Assembly: GCA_022842205.1 (NCBI GenBank)
Contig: JALHQA010000007.1
Span: 124,001 to 188,000, forward strand
Reading direction: 5' to 3'
Origin: Hyphomicrobiales bacterium
GTDB lineage: Bacteria > Pseudomonadota > Alphaproteobacteria > Rhizobiales > Methylopilaceae
DNA length: 64,000 bases
The translations under genes were made by a program, and so were the position numbers. The notes below the pieces were generated by a model. That model saw only the letters and a program-made list of their open reading frames with translations. It did no database searches and was not told the DNA's origin. Shown here one piece after another: positions 1-8,741 of the stretch (position 1 is its first letter; each line of letters begins with the position of its first letter).

Positions 1-449
1 TGCTCGTCGAGCGCGGTACGATGACGCGCGAGCGCGCCGACGCGACCTCGATCCGCGCCTATCTCGCCGCCAATCCGCTCGACGCGCCGGCGCTGATGCG
101 GGAGAACAAATCGTACATATTCTTCCGAAAGGACGAAGGACGGCCGGACAGCGAGGGCCCGATCGGCGCGCAGACCGTGCCGGTTTCCGCCGGACGCAGC
201 ATCGCCGTCGACGACGGCATCTGGCCGTATGGACTGCCGGTGTGGATCGAGGCGCGCCTTCCGGCCAAGAAGGGCGAGCTGCTGATGCAGCGCCTGATGA
301 TCGCGCAGGACACCGGCGCGGCGATTCGCGGCCCGGCGCGCGCCGACATCTTCGTCGGAACCGGTCCCGAGGCCGGCAAGATCGCCGGCCGGATCCGCCA
401 TCGCGGCCATTTCATCGTGCTGATGCCGCGGCCCGCGCCGGCCCAATGA
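1..449 (+). CDS. mltA: MltA-type membrane-bound lytic murein transglycosylase, C-terminal part
   Basis: The frame is open from the window edge, so the 5' part of the gene lies outside. About 148 C-terminal residues are visible. They match the MltA catalytic 3D domain: a DDGIWPYGLPVWIEA stretch followed by QDTGAAIRGPARADIFVGTG, which carries the conserved aspartates, including the presumed catalytic one in RADIF. The family cleaves peptidoglycan glycan strands to 1,6-anhydro-muropeptides in the periplasm. In Hyphomicrobiales it often sits beside an Smr-domain gene, as here, 30 bases downstream. Any signal peptide cannot be seen. Confidence 0.88.
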   Translation, partial: LVERGTMTRERADATSIRAYLAANPLDAPALMRENKSYIFFRKDEGRPDSEGPIGAQTVPVSAGRSIAVDDGIWPYGLPVWIEARLPAKKGELLMQRLMIAQDTGAAIRGPARADIFVGTGPEAGKIAGRIRHRGHFIVLMPRPAPAQ

Positions 450-479
450 AAGCCCGGGTGCAATGAAGGCCCAGGAACA

Positions 480-1025
480 ATGAAGGATGGGCCGAAACGT
501 CCGCGCCGCCGCCGCGACCTGTCGCCCGAGGAGCGGGCGCTCTGGGACAAGGTGGCCGAATCGGTCCGGCCGCTGCCCGGCCGCAAGAAAAAGCCGGCTG
601 CCGAGGCAGGCCCGGCGGCCCCGATGAAACCGGTGACCCGCACGGCGCTGCTGGCATCCGCCGCGCCGCGTGCGGAGCCGAGAAAGCCGCCCCCCCTTGC
701 TCCGCTGGAGCCGAAGCTGGCGCGTTCGCTGAAAAAGGGCGCCGCGGTCGATGCAAGGCTCGATCTTCACGGTCTTTATCAGGATCAGGCCCATGGCCGG
801 CTGCTGCGCTTCCTGAAGACCCAGCAGGGCCGGGGGTCGCGGGTCGTTCTGGTCATCACCGGCAAGGGCAAATCCGGCGAGGAGCGGGGCGTGCTGCGCC
901 GCATGGTCCCGATCTGGCTGGCCGAGCCCGCGCTCCGGGAGACCGTCATCGGCTTTTCCGAGGCTTCGGCCGCCCATGGCGGAGCCGGGGCGCTCTATGT
1001 CCGGCTCAGGCGGGAGCGGGGCTAG
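480..1025 (+). CDS. Smr/MutS2-domain protein
   Basis: This is a 181-residue protein with a basic N-terminus (KRPRRRRDLSPEE), a low-complexity Pro/Ala/Lys linker to about residue 85, and a C-terminal Smr domain. The domain starts at the LDLHG motif and continues through VVLVITGKGKSG. Smr domains bind or nick nucleic acids; stand-alone short Smr proteins in Proteobacteria are mostly uncharacterised. It follows mltA with a 30-base gap, so the two may be co-transcribed. A small hairpin with a T-run ends the unit before hisB. Confidence 0.85.
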   Translation: MKDGPKRPRRRRDLSPEERALWDKVAESVRPLPGRKKKPAAEAGPAAPMKPVTRTALLASAAPRAEPRKPPPLAPLEPKLARSLKKGAAVDARLDLHGLYQDQAHGRLLRFLKTQQGRGSRVVLVITGKGKSGEERGVLRRMVPIWLAEPALRETVIGFSEASAAHGGAGALYVRLRRERG

Positions 1026-1082
1026 AGGACGGGCGCGGCGTAGCGCTGCCCGGCCTCACCTGCTAAAGGAGCGCCCATCCCG

Positions 1083-1099
1083 TCCCATTTGATGGGATT
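1083..1099 (+). terminator. short hairpin plus T-run after the Smr gene
   Basis: A six-base stem (TCCCAT/ATGGGA, three-base loop) is followed by a short T-run. It is weak but correctly placed to end the mltA-smr unit. Its presence argues against starting hisB at the upstream in-frame ATG at 1089. Confidence 0.4.
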
Positions 1100-1154
1100 T
1101 TCACCTTTCTCCGGCTTCATGGCGGGCTTGGACCGCCAAGGGATGCGTATTGAA

Positions 1155-1751
1155 ATGACCCGCCGCGCGACGATCGCCCGCAAGACGAACGAAACCGATG
1201 TGACCGTAAGCGTGAACCTCGACGGCGAAGGCCGGGCCGAGATCGCGACCGGCATCGGTTTTTTCGACCATATGCTCGACCTTCTGGCGCGTCATTCGCT
1301 GATCGATCTGTCGGTGGCCGCCAAGGGCGACACCCATGTTGACTTCCACCATACCACGGAGGATGTCGGCATCGCGCTCGGCCAGGCGGTGCGCCAGGCG
1401 CTCGGCGACATGAAGGGCATCACCCGCTATGCCGACATCGCGATGCCGATGGACGAGACGCTGACCCGCGTCGCCATCGATGTGTCCGGCCGGCCGTTCC
1501 TTGTCTTCCGGACCGAGTTCCCGGCGCCGAAGATCGGCGAATTCGACAGCGAACTGGTGCGCGAGTTCTTCCAGGCCTTCGCGACGCACGCCGCGGTGAC
1601 GCTGCATGTCGAGACCTTCTACGGCCTGAACGCCCATCATGTGGCCGAGAGCTGCTTCAAGGGCCTCGCCCGCGTGCTGCGCGCGGCCCTTGCCGTCGAT
1701 CCGCGAACGGCGGATCGTGTCCCCTCGACCAAGGGCAGCCTCGGCGGCTGA
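1155..1751 (+). CDS. hisB: imidazoleglycerol-phosphate dehydratase
   Basis: HisB catalyses the sixth step of histidine synthesis, imidazoleglycerol-phosphate to imidazoleacetol-phosphate. The 198-residue product has the family metal-binding motifs: [26 protein letters not shown]-type (seen as [17 protein letters not shown]), and near the C-terminus [11 protein letters not shown]. The family N-terminus ([16 protein letters not shown]) fits the ATG at 1155, with an AAGGGA motif 12 bases upstream. In-frame ATGs at 1089 and 1143 are possible but would add a non-conserved leader. It is the first his gene of a run to 4703; the bacterial enzyme here is monofunctional. Confidence 0.96.
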   Translation: MTRRATIARKTNETDVTVSVNLDGEGRAEIATGIGFFDHMLDLLARHSLIDLSVAAKGDTHVDFHHTTEDVGIALGQAVRQALGDMKGITRYADIAMPMDETLTRVAIDVSGRPFLVFRTEFPAPKIGEFDSELVREFFQAFATHAAVTLHVETFYGLNAHHVAESCFKGLARVLRAALAVDPRTADRVPSTKGSLGG

Positions 1752-1758
1752 TTACGAC

Positions 1759-2238
1759 ATGCGTTTGTGGACGGTCCACGAGCCGCGCAATCCGGCCGAC
1801 ACCGGAGAGCGGGCCGACAAAACCATTTTCGTGAAGGACGGCTTTTCATGGCCGGCCTTCATCGTGCCGCTCCCGTGGCTGCTGGTGAAGCGGCTGTGGC
1901 TCGGCACGCTGATCTATGTGCTGATCGCTGTCGCGGCGGGCCTCGCGGGATCCTTTCTGCCGCTGACGGGCGATGCCGGTACGCTGCTCGCCCTGCTGGC
2001 CAATCTCTATGCCGGGCTTGAAGGCAACGATCTCGTGCGCCGCAAACTGGCGCGGCGGGGGGTCGTGCAGGCCGGCAGCGTTCTCGCCAGAACGCGCGAC
2101 GAGGCGGAGGTTCTGTTCTTTGCCGGGCGCGAGGATGCCGGCGAGATGTCCGTACCGGAGCGCCCGCATTCGCGCGCGGCGGCCCGCGCCGGCGGCGATG
2201 TGCTTGGCCTGTTCCCGGAACCGGGGAGCGCGCGGTGA
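1759..2238 (+). CDS. DUF2628 membrane protein in the his operon
   Basis: The 159-residue protein has an N-terminal MRLWTVHEP segment and two hydrophobic segments at about residues 35-75 and 80-100, then a soluble tail. This matches the DUF2628 family. It lies 7 bases after hisB and its stop overlaps the hisH start as GTGA, so it is translationally coupled to the histidine genes. The insertion between hisB and hisH is a recurring Hyphomicrobiales arrangement. No biochemical function is known; the context does not prove a histidine role. The start is ATG 1759, since upstream in-frame sequence overlaps hisB. Confidence 0.8.
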   Translation: MRLWTVHEPRNPADTGERADKTIFVKDGFSWPAFIVPLPWLLVKRLWLGTLIYVLIAVAAGLAGSFLPLTGDAGTLLALLANLYAGLEGNDLVRRKLARRGVVQAGSVLARTRDEAEVLFFAGREDAGEMSVPERPHSRAAARAGGDVLGLFPEPGSAR

Positions 2239-2867
2239 GTGTCGTTCTGATCGATTACGGCGCCGGCAATCTCCGCTCGGCGGCCAAGGCGCTGGAGCGC
2301 GCCGGGGCCGAAGTCGAGATCACCTCCGACCCCGAGCGCGTCCGCGCGGCATCGCGCATCGTGCTGCCGGGTGACGGCGCCTTTCCGGATTGCAGGCGCG
2401 GGCTCGACTCCGTCGACGGCATGATCGCGGCTCTCGAAGAGGCCGTACGGACGCGCGGCGTGCCGTTTCTCGGCATCTGCATCGGCATGCAGCTGCTCGC
2501 GACCGAAGGGCTCGAGCACGAGGGCGCGAAAGGGCTGGACTGGATTCCCGGAACCGTCGTGCGCGTCGAGCCGAGGGACAAGGCGCTGAAAGTGCCGCAT
2601 ATGGGCTGGAACACGCTGACGGCGCTGCGCGAGCATGCCCTGCTCGCGGACATTCCGCTCGGGCCGGAGGGTCTGCACGCCTTCTTCCTGCACGCATTTC
2701 ATTTTGTTCCCACGCACAGCGCCGACGTTCTGGCGACCGCCGATTATGGCGGGCCGGTAACGGCCGTCATCGCCCGTAACAACATCGCCGGCACGCAGTT
2801 CCATCCGGAAAAGAGCCAGGCGCTCGGGTTGAAGCTGATCGAGAACTTCCTGAGGTGGCAGCCGTGA
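2235..2867 (+). CDS. hisH: imidazole glycerol phosphate synthase, glutamine amidotransferase subunit
   Basis: HisH hydrolyses glutamine and feeds ammonia to HisF. The class I amidotransferase triad is visible: nucleophile Cys in GICIGMQLL, and His/Glu in [10 protein letters not shown]. The N-terminus [13 protein letters not shown] is typical. The protein is 210 residues, as expected. The GTG start at 2235 overlaps the DUF2628 stop and the stop overlaps hisA, so the subunits are produced as one coupled unit. Confidence 0.97.
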   Translation: MSVVLIDYGAGNLRSAAKALERAGAEVEITSDPERVRAASRIVLPGDGAFPDCRRGLDSVDGMIAALEEAVRTRGVPFLGICIGMQLLATEGLEHEGAKGLDWIPGTVVRVEPRDKALKVPHMGWNTLTALREHALLADIPLGPEGLHAFFLHAFHFVPTHSADVLATADYGGPVTAVIARNNIAGTQFHPEKSQALGLKLIENFLRWQP

Positions 2868-3595
2868 TCGTCTATCCCGCGATCGATCTCAAGCAAGGTG
2901 AGGTCGTGCGCCTGAAACAGGGCGACATGGACCAGGCGACAGTCTACGGCTCCGATCCCGCGAAAGTGGCGAAGGGGTTCGAGGAGACGGGATTCGCATG
3001 GGTCCATGTCGTCGATCTCGACGGCGCGTTCGCCGGGCAGGCGATGAACCTGTCCGCGGTCGAGGCGGTGCTGGACGCCGTGTCCATACCGGTGCAGCTC
3101 GGCGGCGGCATCCGGACCATGGACGCGGTCGAAGGCTGGCTGACGCGCGGCATTTCGCGCGTCATCCTCGGCACGGCCGCGGTGCGCGATCCGGATTTCG
3201 TCAGGCGCGCGGCGAAGGAGTTTCCCGGCAAGGTCGCGGTCGGCATCGACGCGCGCGGCGGCAAGGTCGCGGTCGAGGGCTGGGCGGAAGTCTCGGAACT
3301 GACCGCGCTCGATCTGGCCAAACGCTTCGAGGACGCCGGCATCGCGGCCATCATCTATACGGATATCGGGCGCGACGGGCTCTTGAAGGGTCTCGACATC
3401 GACGGCACGCGGGCGCTGGCGGAAGCGGTGTCCATACCGGTCATCGCCTCGGGCGGGCTGGCCGGGATCGCCGACATCGAGGCGCTGCTGCGACCGGAGA
3501 ACCGCATCATTTCCGGCACCATCGCCGGGCGCGCGCTCTATGACGGTCGGCTCGATGCGAAAGCGGCGCTGAGCCTGATCCGGGAGACGGCGTGA
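2864..3595 (+). CDS. hisA: ProFAR isomerase (HisA)
   Basis: HisA is the TIM-barrel isomerase converting ProFAR to PRFAR. Family motifs are [15 protein letters not shown] at the N-terminus, [18 protein letters not shown] and, near the C-terminus, VIASGGLAG. The half-barrel duplication is visible in the two catalytic Asp-bearing strands (AIDLK and YTDIGRDG). I take the GTG at 2864, which overlaps the hisH TGA as GTGA and gives the canonical [10 protein letters not shown] start. A GTG at 2855 would add three residues. The product is 243 residues. Confidence 0.97.
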   Translation: MIVYPAIDLKQGEVVRLKQGDMDQATVYGSDPAKVAKGFEETGFAWVHVVDLDGAFAGQAMNLSAVEAVLDAVSIPVQLGGGIRTMDAVEGWLTRGISRVILGTAAVRDPDFVRRAAKEFPGKVAVGIDARGGKVAVEGWAEVSELTALDLAKRFEDAGIAAIIYTDIGRDGLLKGLDIDGTRALAEAVSIPVIASGGLAGIADIEALLRPENRIISGTIAGRALYDGRLDAKAALSLIRETA

Positions 3596-4377
3596 TGTCG
3601 CTGAAGGTCCGCATCATTCCCTGCCTCGACGTCAAGGACGGCCGTGTCGTCAAGGGCGTGAAGTTCGTCGACCTGGTCGATGCCGGTGATCCGGTCGAGG
3701 TCGCGAAGGCCTATGACGCGGCGGGCGCGGACGAGCTCTGCTTTCTCGACATCACCGCAAGTCACGAAGAGCGCGCCATCCTGCTCGATGTCGTCGCCCG
3801 CACCGCGGAGAACTGCTTCATGCCGGTGACAGTCGGCGGCGGCGTACGTACTGTCGAGGATGTGCGCAATCTCATGCTGGCCGGTGCCGACAAGGTGTCG
3901 ATAAACTCCGCCGCGGTGGCCGACCGCGCGATCGTCGGCCGCGCCGCCGACAAGTTCGGCGCGCAGGCGATCGTCGTCGCCGTCGACGCCAAGTCGGTCG
4001 CGCCGGGAAAATGGGAAATCTTCACCCACGGCGGGCGTCGCCCAACCGGGATCGACGTCATCGACTACGCGAGGGAGGTCGCCGCGCTCGGCGCCGGGGA
4101 GATTCTCCTGACATCGATGGACCGTGACGGCACCAAGGACGGCTACGACCTTGCCCTGACGCGCGCGGTGGCGGACGCGGTGCCGGTGCCGGTCGTGGCG
4201 TCGGGCGGCGTCGGCACGCTCGGGCATTTCGTCGATGGCGTGCGCGAGGGCCATGCCAGCGCGGTGCTGGCGGCGAGCGTTTTCCATTTCGGCACCTTTT
4301 CGGTGCAGGATGTGAAGGCCCATATGGCGGGGGCCGGCATTCCGGTCCGGCGCGATCCGGCAAGGGCCAGGGGATAA
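3595..4377 (+). CDS. hisF: imidazole glycerol phosphate synthase, cyclase subunit
   Basis: HisF cyclises PRFAR with HisH-supplied ammonia into IGP and AICAR. The 260-residue TIM barrel starts [20 protein letters not shown], with the catalytic Asp in CLDVKDG and the second in [21 protein letters not shown] and VVASGGVG are the phosphate-binding loops. The ATG at 3595 overlaps the hisA stop as TGATG; a GTG at 3592 is a less likely start. Confidence 0.97.
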   Translation: MSLKVRIIPCLDVKDGRVVKGVKFVDLVDAGDPVEVAKAYDAAGADELCFLDITASHEERAILLDVVARTAENCFMPVTVGGGVRTVEDVRNLMLAGADKVSINSAAVADRAIVGRAADKFGAQAIVVAVDAKSVAPGKWEIFTHGGRRPTGIDVIDYAREVAALGAGEILLTSMDRDGTKDGYDLALTRAVADAVPVPVVASGGVGTLGHFVDGVREGHASAVLAASVFHFGTFSVQDVKAHMAGAGIPVRRDPARARG

Positions 4378-4382
4378 AGGGC

Positions 4383-4703
4383 ATGAGCGAATTCGACCTT
4401 TCCGCCCTTGAGCGTCTCGTCGCGGAGCGGGCCGCGGCCGACCCTGCGGCGTCATATACCCGTCAACTTCTTGACTCCGGCGTCGAGAGATGCGCGAAAA
4501 AGCTTGGCGAGGAAGGGGTTGAGGCTGCTCTCGCCGCGGTCATGAACGACCGTGAGGGGCTGACCAAGGAATCGGCCGACGTGCTGTTCCATCTGCTGGT
4601 GCTGCTGCGCGCGCGCGGCATTCCCCTTGCCGACGTCTATGCCGAACTGAAGTCGCGGATGGCCCAGTCGGGCCTCGCGGAAAAGGCTGCGCGGCGCGGG
4701 TAA
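4383..4703 (+). CDS. hisE: phosphoribosyl-ATP diphosphatase
   Basis: HisE removes pyrophosphate from phosphoribosyl-ATP in step two of histidine synthesis. The 106-residue all-alpha protein has the MazG-like metal motif [14 protein letters not shown] and [13 protein letters not shown]. It starts 6 bases after hisF, and its stop overlaps coaA as TAATG. HisI (the cyclohydrolase) is not fused to it and is not in the window. A second HisE-like gene lies at 50078-50431. Confidence 0.95.
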   Translation: MSEFDLSALERLVAERAAADPAASYTRQLLDSGVERCAKKLGEEGVEAALAAVMNDREGLTKESADVLFHLLVLLRARGIPLADVYAELKSRMAQSGLAEKAARRG

Positions 4704-5665
4704 TGGGGAAGACGATGGACGCTCTCGCCGCAAAACCGGAATCGCCCTACCGGGTTTTCTCCCGCGACGAATGGGCAAGGCTGCGCGCCGACACGCCGAT
4801 GACGCTGAGCGAGGCCGATATCGCGCGCCTCGTTTCGCTCGATGACCCGGTCGATCTCAAGGAGGTCGAGCAGATCTATCTGCCGATCTCGCGTCTTCTG
4901 GCGCTCTATGTCGAGGCCACGCAGGGGCTGTTCAAGGCGACGCGCAATTTCCTCGGCACCAACGGCGCCAAGGTCCCCTACATCATCGGCATCGGCGGCT
5001 CGGTCGCGGTCGGCAAGTCGACCACCTCGCGCCTGCTGCAGGCGCTGCTGCTGCGCTGGCCGAAGACGCCGAAGGTCGATCTGGTGACGACCGACGGGTT
5101 TCTTCTGCCGAACGCGGTGCTGGAAACCGAAGGCCTGATGCATCGCAAGGGCTTTCCCGAAAGCTACGATCTCTCCGCGCTGCTGCGTTTCATGTCGGAT
5201 GTGAAAGCCGGCAAAGGCCGCGTCTCGGCGCCGGTCTATTCGCATCTGACCTATGACGTCGTGCCGGGCGCCGAGGTCGTCGTCGACAATCCCGACATTC
5301 TCATCCTTGAGGGCCTGAACGTGCTGCAGGCCGGACGCGCCAGGGGCGCCAAGGCGATGCCGTTCGTGTCGGATTTCTTCGATTTCTCGATCTTCATCGA
5401 CGCCGACGAGAAGCTGATCCACGACTGGTATGTCGAACGCTTCCTGCATCTCAGGCAGGGCGCATTCCGCGATCCGCAGAGCTTCTTCAACCGCTACGCG
5501 TCCCTGCCGGAAGAGAAGGCGAAGGAGCTTGCCGAAAAGCTGTGGGCGGCGATCAACCTGCCGAACCTGCGCGACAACATCATCCCGACGCGCCAGCGCG
5601 CCAGCCTCGTGCTGCGCAAGGGCGCCGACCACAGAGTTGAGGAAGTCGCGCTGAGGAAGCTGTAG
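4703..5665 (+). CDS. coaA: type I pantothenate kinase
   Basis: CoaA phosphorylates pantothenate, the first and usually rate-limiting step of coenzyme A synthesis. The 320-residue protein has the P-loop [18 protein letters not shown] at about residues 98-115, followed by [11 protein letters not shown] and the RKGFPESYD motif of the family. It is fused translationally to the his operon (TAATG overlap with hisE), a linkage common in Hyphomicrobiales. It ends just before a complex palindromic intergenic repeat. Confidence 0.96.
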   Translation: MGKTMDALAAKPESPYRVFSRDEWARLRADTPMTLSEADIARLVSLDDPVDLKEVEQIYLPISRLLALYVEATQGLFKATRNFLGTNGAKVPYIIGIGGSVAVGKSTTSRLLQALLLRWPKTPKVDLVTTDGFLLPNAVLETEGLMHRKGFPESYDLSALLRFMSDVKAGKGRVSAPVYSHLTYDVVPGAEVVVDNPDILILEGLNVLQAGRARGAKAMPFVSDFFDFSIFIDADEKLIHDWYVERFLHLRQGAFRDPQSFFNRYASLPEEKAKELAEKLWAAINLPNLRDNIIPTRQRASLVLRKGADHRVEEVALRKL

Positions 5666-5669
5666 TTTA

Positions 5670-5796
5670 CCTCTCCCATCGGGAGAGGTCGGCAAGCGGC
5701 GGAGCCGCTGCCGGGTGAGGGGATAGCCCTCGCAATACCCTAGGCCCTCACCCCGCTCGTGCTTCGCACGAGTTGCCCTCTCCCCGCGGGAGAGGG
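5670..5796. repeat. intergenic composite palindromic repeat
   Basis: A nested set of inverted repeats fills the gap between two convergent genes. It contains CCTCTCCC/GGGAGAGG (5670-5688), GGGTGAGGG facing CCCTCACCC (5713-5753), a CTCGTG-CTTCG-CACGAG hairpin (5756-5772) and CCCTCTCCC/GGGAGAGGG (5776-5796). The outer arms can also pair with each other. This composition matches the CCCTCTCCC-type intergenic palindromes dispersed in many GC-rich proteobacterial genomes. It probably also serves as a bidirectional terminator for coaA and the gene at 5799. Confidence 0.75.
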
Positions 5797-5798
5797 AT

Positions 5799-6386
5799 TC
5801 ACCGCACCACCAGCACCGTCTCCGGTCCGAGCAGCGGCAGAAGCCGCTCCATGTCGCGCCGCCGCAGCGCCACGCAGCCTTCGGTCGGCGTGAAACCCGG
5901 CCGGGCGAGATGCATGAAGATGGCCGAGCCGCGCCCGGCAATCCGCGGCGCGTCGTTCCAGCCGAGTTCGACCACATAGTCGTAGAGATCGTCGTCGCGC
6001 CACATCTTCTCGTGGCTCGCCGCGCAGGGCGCGCGGACCGGCCGGTTGTAGTTGCGGTCACCCGGCGCATCGACCCAGAGATCGTCCTTGCGGGTCGCAC
6101 GGACCGGCAGGAACGTCCTCGGTGCCCGCATCTTGTCGGCGCGGTACCACAGGCCGCGCAGGGGCAGATGGCCCGTCGGCGTCGCGCCGTCGCCTTCCCG
6201 CTTCCAGGCCGAGATGCCCGAGCGCCCCAAAGCGACCGGAAAACGTAGCGGACCGGCGCGCAAAGTGCCGCGCCGGTGATCGAAAACGCTGCGGGCGACG
6301 TATATATGTGGAAGAGGTCTGGCCAATGTGGACGGGCCCTGCTGTCCGGCAGAGCGTGCTTGCGCGGCGCGCCGGGCGTGGTTCAC
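5799..6386 (-). CDS. L,D-transpeptidase (YkuD) family protein
   Basis: The C-terminal half carries the YkuD catalytic signature: GSAIFMHLARPG with the catalytic His, then PTEGCVALRR with the nucleophile Cys (the usual SHGC is TEGC here). Upstream are FPVALGRSGI and GDGATPTGHLPL, typical of this subgroup. Such enzymes form 3-3 peptidoglycan crosslinks or attach lipoproteins. No clear signal peptide is seen, and the start is uncertain. The ATG at 6386 gives 195 residues but the first 25 or so are not conserved-looking, and it lies 50 bases from the divergent cenR start. Confidence 0.75.
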   Translation of the reverse strand: MNHARRAAQARSAGQQGPSTLARPLPHIYVARSVFDHRRGTLRAGPLRFPVALGRSGISAWKREGDGATPTGHLPLRGLWYRADKMRAPRTFLPVRATRKDDLWVDAPGDRNYNRPVRAPCAASHEKMWRDDDLYDYVVELGWNDAPRIAGRGSAIFMHLARPGFTPTEGCVALRRRDMERLLPLLGPETVLVVR

Positions 6387-6436
6387 TTTATCGCGGCGGG
6401 GTTTCCTCCCGCCGCTTCGGCGCAGGGAGGCATGAA

Positions 6437-7123
6437 ATGGCGGCGGCGCGCAAGATTCTCGTCGTCGAGGACGATGCCGATTTGCGGCAGGCTCTGGTCG
6501 AGCAACTCGCCCTTCACGACGAATTCGAGCCGCTCGGGGCGAGCACGGCCACCGAGGCCGCGGCGACGCTGAAAAATGCCCATGTCGATCTCGTTCTGAT
6601 GGATGTCGGCCTGCCCGACCGCGATGGCCGCGAGGCGCTGAAGGACATGCGCGCCGACGGCTACCGGGGTCCGGTCATCATGCTGACCGGTCACGACACC
6701 GAAGCCGACACCATCCAGGGGCTGGAAGCCGGCGCCAACGACTATGTCGCCAAGCCCTTTCGTTTCGCCGTTCTTCTCGCCCGCATCCGCGCCCAGCTCC
6801 GGAGCTTCGAGGCCAGCGAGGATGCTGTTCTGTCGATCGGCCCCTATACGTTCCGCCCGGCGACCAAGCTCTTGACCAATGACCGCGGTTCGAAAGTGCG
6901 TCTGACGGAAAAGGAGACCTCGATCCTCCGCTATCTCTACCGCGCGCAGGGCAAGGTGATCGGCCGCGACGAGCTTTTGCAGGAAGTCTGGGGCTACAAC
7001 GCCGGCGTCTCGACCCATACGCTCGAGACCCATATCTACCGTCTGCGCCAGAAGATCGAGAAGGACCCGTCGAGCGCGGCCCTGCTCGTGACCGAGGCCG
7101 GCGGCTACAAGCTCGTGCCGTGA
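6437..7123 (+). CDS. cenR: OmpR-type response regulator, CenR/OtpR-like
   Basis: The 228-residue protein has a receiver domain with acid pocket VVEDD, phosphoacceptor Asp56 (LVLMDVGLPD), and a Lys in AKPF, followed by a winged-helix DNA-binding domain (LTEKETSILRYL, RDELLQEVWGY, THTLETHIYRLRQKIE). The ATG at 6437 follows AGGGAGG by six bases. The neighbour encodes a cyclic-nucleotide-binding-fold protein and then xthA, the order I associate with Brucella OtpR (CenR), a regulator of cell-envelope homeostasis. The orthology is inferred from context and memory; the OmpR-family assignment is certain. Confidence 0.78.
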   Translation: MAAARKILVVEDDADLRQALVEQLALHDEFEPLGASTATEAAATLKNAHVDLVLMDVGLPDRDGREALKDMRADGYRGPVIMLTGHDTEADTIQGLEAGANDYVAKPFRFAVLLARIRAQLRSFEASEDAVLSIGPYTFRPATKLLTNDRGSKVRLTEKETSILRYLYRAQGKVIGRDELLQEVWGYNAGVSTHTLETHIYRLRQKIEKDPSSAALLVTEAGGYKLVP

Positions 7124-7166
7124 GCACGGGATTTATCGGGCATGTTTACGCAAAGGCACCTTCCCG

Positions 7167-7622
7167 GTGAGCCTTGAGGACAATATCCGCGCGCTGGAGC
7201 GCACGCCGGTTCTCGCCGATATCGGCCGCGAGGCGCTGCGCCTTCTTGCCTTTTCCATCGAACAGAAGCGGCTCGGCCCGCGCGAGGTGCTCTTTGGCAT
7301 CGGGGACGAGGCGGACTGCGCCTATGTCGTGGTGTCGGGGCGCATCGGCCTTGCCGGCCAGAGCGGCGAGGTGCGCATGGTCGGGCCGGGCACGCTGATC
7401 GGCGAGATGGCGCTCATCGTACCGACAACGCGGCCATGCGATGCGCTCGCCGCCGACAGCGCGCACCTCCTGGTCATTCCACGCACGCTGTTCCGCCGGG
7501 TACTGGAGGAATTTCCGCAGATCGCCCAGGTGCTGCGTCAGCGCCTGGTCGCGAAAATGCGCGAGGAATTCGAAGGGCTGGAACAGATCCGCGAAAGCCT
7601 CAGCCGTCTGCCCGGCGGCTGA
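7167..7622 (+). CDS. cyclic nucleotide-binding domain protein
   Basis: This is a 151-residue single-domain protein. The cNMP-binding beta-roll is seen in FGIGDEADCAYVVVSGRIGL and GPGTLIGEMALIVPTTRPCDALA, which is the phosphate-binding cassette with Glu and Arg positions. There is no helix-turn-helix, so it is not a Crp/Fnr transcription factor. It follows cenR by 43 bases with a GTG start and is likely co-transcribed; in Brucella the equivalent gene is annotated as a cAMP-dependent kinase regulatory-subunit-like protein. A modulatory role with the regulator is possible but unproven. Confidence 0.82.
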   Translation: MSLEDNIRALERTPVLADIGREALRLLAFSIEQKRLGPREVLFGIGDEADCAYVVVSGRIGLAGQSGEVRMVGPGTLIGEMALIVPTTRPCDALAADSAHLLVIPRTLFRRVLEEFPQIAQVLRQRLVAKMREEFEGLEQIRESLSRLPGG

Positions 7623-7628
7623 ATCCAC

Positions 7629-8432
7629 TCAGACATCGAACTCCGCGACGATCGGCACATGATCGGACGGCCGTTCCCAGCCGCGCGCGGGGCGCAGGAT
7701 GTCGGTCGGGCCGATGGCGGATTTCATGTCCTCCGACACCCAGACATGGTCGAGCCGCCGGCCGCGATTCGAGGCCGCCCAGTCATGGGCGCGGTAGCTC
7801 CACCATGTGTAGACCCGCTCCGGCTCCGGCATATTGGTACGCACGGCATCGATCCATCCGCCTTCGCCGATGACGGCGGAGAGGCGCTCGGTTTCCGCGG
7901 GCGTATGGCTGACGACGCGGAGCATCTGTTTGTGGCTCCAGACATCGTCGGGCAGCGGCGCGACATTTAGATCGCCGACGAGGATCGCGCGCGTCGCCGC
8001 CGTCTCGCCGCTCCATGTCCGCATCTCATCGAGATAGGCGAGCTTGTGGGCAAATTTCTCGTTGAGCTCGGGATCGGGAACGTCGCCGCCGGCCGGTACG
8101 TAGAAATTGTGCAGCGAGACGCCGTTGGCCTTGCCGCCGTCGAACGTGACGCGGATATGGCGCGCGTCCTCCTTGCCGCCGAAGCGGAAGCGGCCGACCT
8201 CGGCGAACGGAATCTTCGAGAGCACCGCGACGCCGTGATAGCCCTTCTGGCAGGTCATGGCGGCATGTACATACCCACGGGCGTTGAATTCCTTCAGCGG
8301 AAACTGATCCTCCTGGCACTTGGTCTCCTGCAGGCAGATGACATCGGGGCTCGTCTCATCAAGCAGGCGCTCGACGAGACCGATGCGCAGGCGCACGGAA
8401 TTGATGTTCCAGGAAGCGATTTTCAGCGGCAT
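7629..8432 (-). CDS. xthA: exodeoxyribonuclease III
   Basis: XthA is the AP endonuclease/3'-exonuclease of base excision repair. The 267-residue protein has the EEP-fold motifs KIASWNINSVR, CLQETKCQ (catalytic Glu), GDLNVAPLPDDVW (Asp/Asn pair), RLDHVWVS and SDHVPIVAEF (catalytic Asp-His). The ATG at 8432 begins the canonical MPLKIASWNIN; sequence upstream in the same frame is not conserved. It converges on the cNMP gene with a six-base gap. Confidence 0.95.
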   Translation of the reverse strand: MPLKIASWNINSVRLRIGLVERLLDETSPDVICLQETKCQEDQFPLKEFNARGYVHAAMTCQKGYHGVAVLSKIPFAEVGRFRFGGKEDARHIRVTFDGGKANGVSLHNFYVPAGGDVPDPELNEKFAHKLAYLDEMRTWSGETAATRAILVGDLNVAPLPDDVWSHKQMLRVVSHTPAETERLSAVIGEGGWIDAVRTNMPEPERVYTWWSYRAHDWAASNRGRRLDHVWVSEDMKSAIGPTDILRPARGWERPSDHVPIVAEFDV

Positions 8433-8520
8433 GGCGATTTCGAAACGGAGGGACGCCGAGGGAGTAAAGCGTTCGCGCGCGCGATGCCACCCTTTATGTC
8501 CGGCCGTGTCGAAGTCGAGG

Positions 8521-8558
8521 AAAAAGCAAAGCGCCCGGCCGGGGGGAGACCGGGCGCC
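8521..8558 (-). terminator. intrinsic terminator of lolA
   Basis: Read on the minus strand, an eight-base GC stem (GCGCCCGG/CCGGGCGC, 8531-8538 with 8550-8557) is followed by TTTGCTTTTT. It lies 185 bases downstream of the lolA stop, in the 310-base gap between xthA and lolA. The rest of that gap holds no gene I can support. Confidence 0.7.
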
Positions 8559-8741
8559 CAACGCTTTGTCTGCGTTTCCGCCGGGAGGGTTGGCCGGCGG
8601 TTGCAACAACGCCCGTGGAGACGGGGGCACCACTGGGGGTGGGCGTGCTGCTTGTATGGTCACCTATACGCTTGCGGCCACAATTCAACGACTCGCGCGA
8701 TCACGACCGCGTGAGTGCAATTCACGGTTACACAGAGGTGG

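Noticed and set aside
1089-1154. Longer hisB start at ATG 1089
   Set aside because: It overlaps the terminator-like hairpin and adds a non-conserved leader; ATG 1155 gives the family N-terminus.
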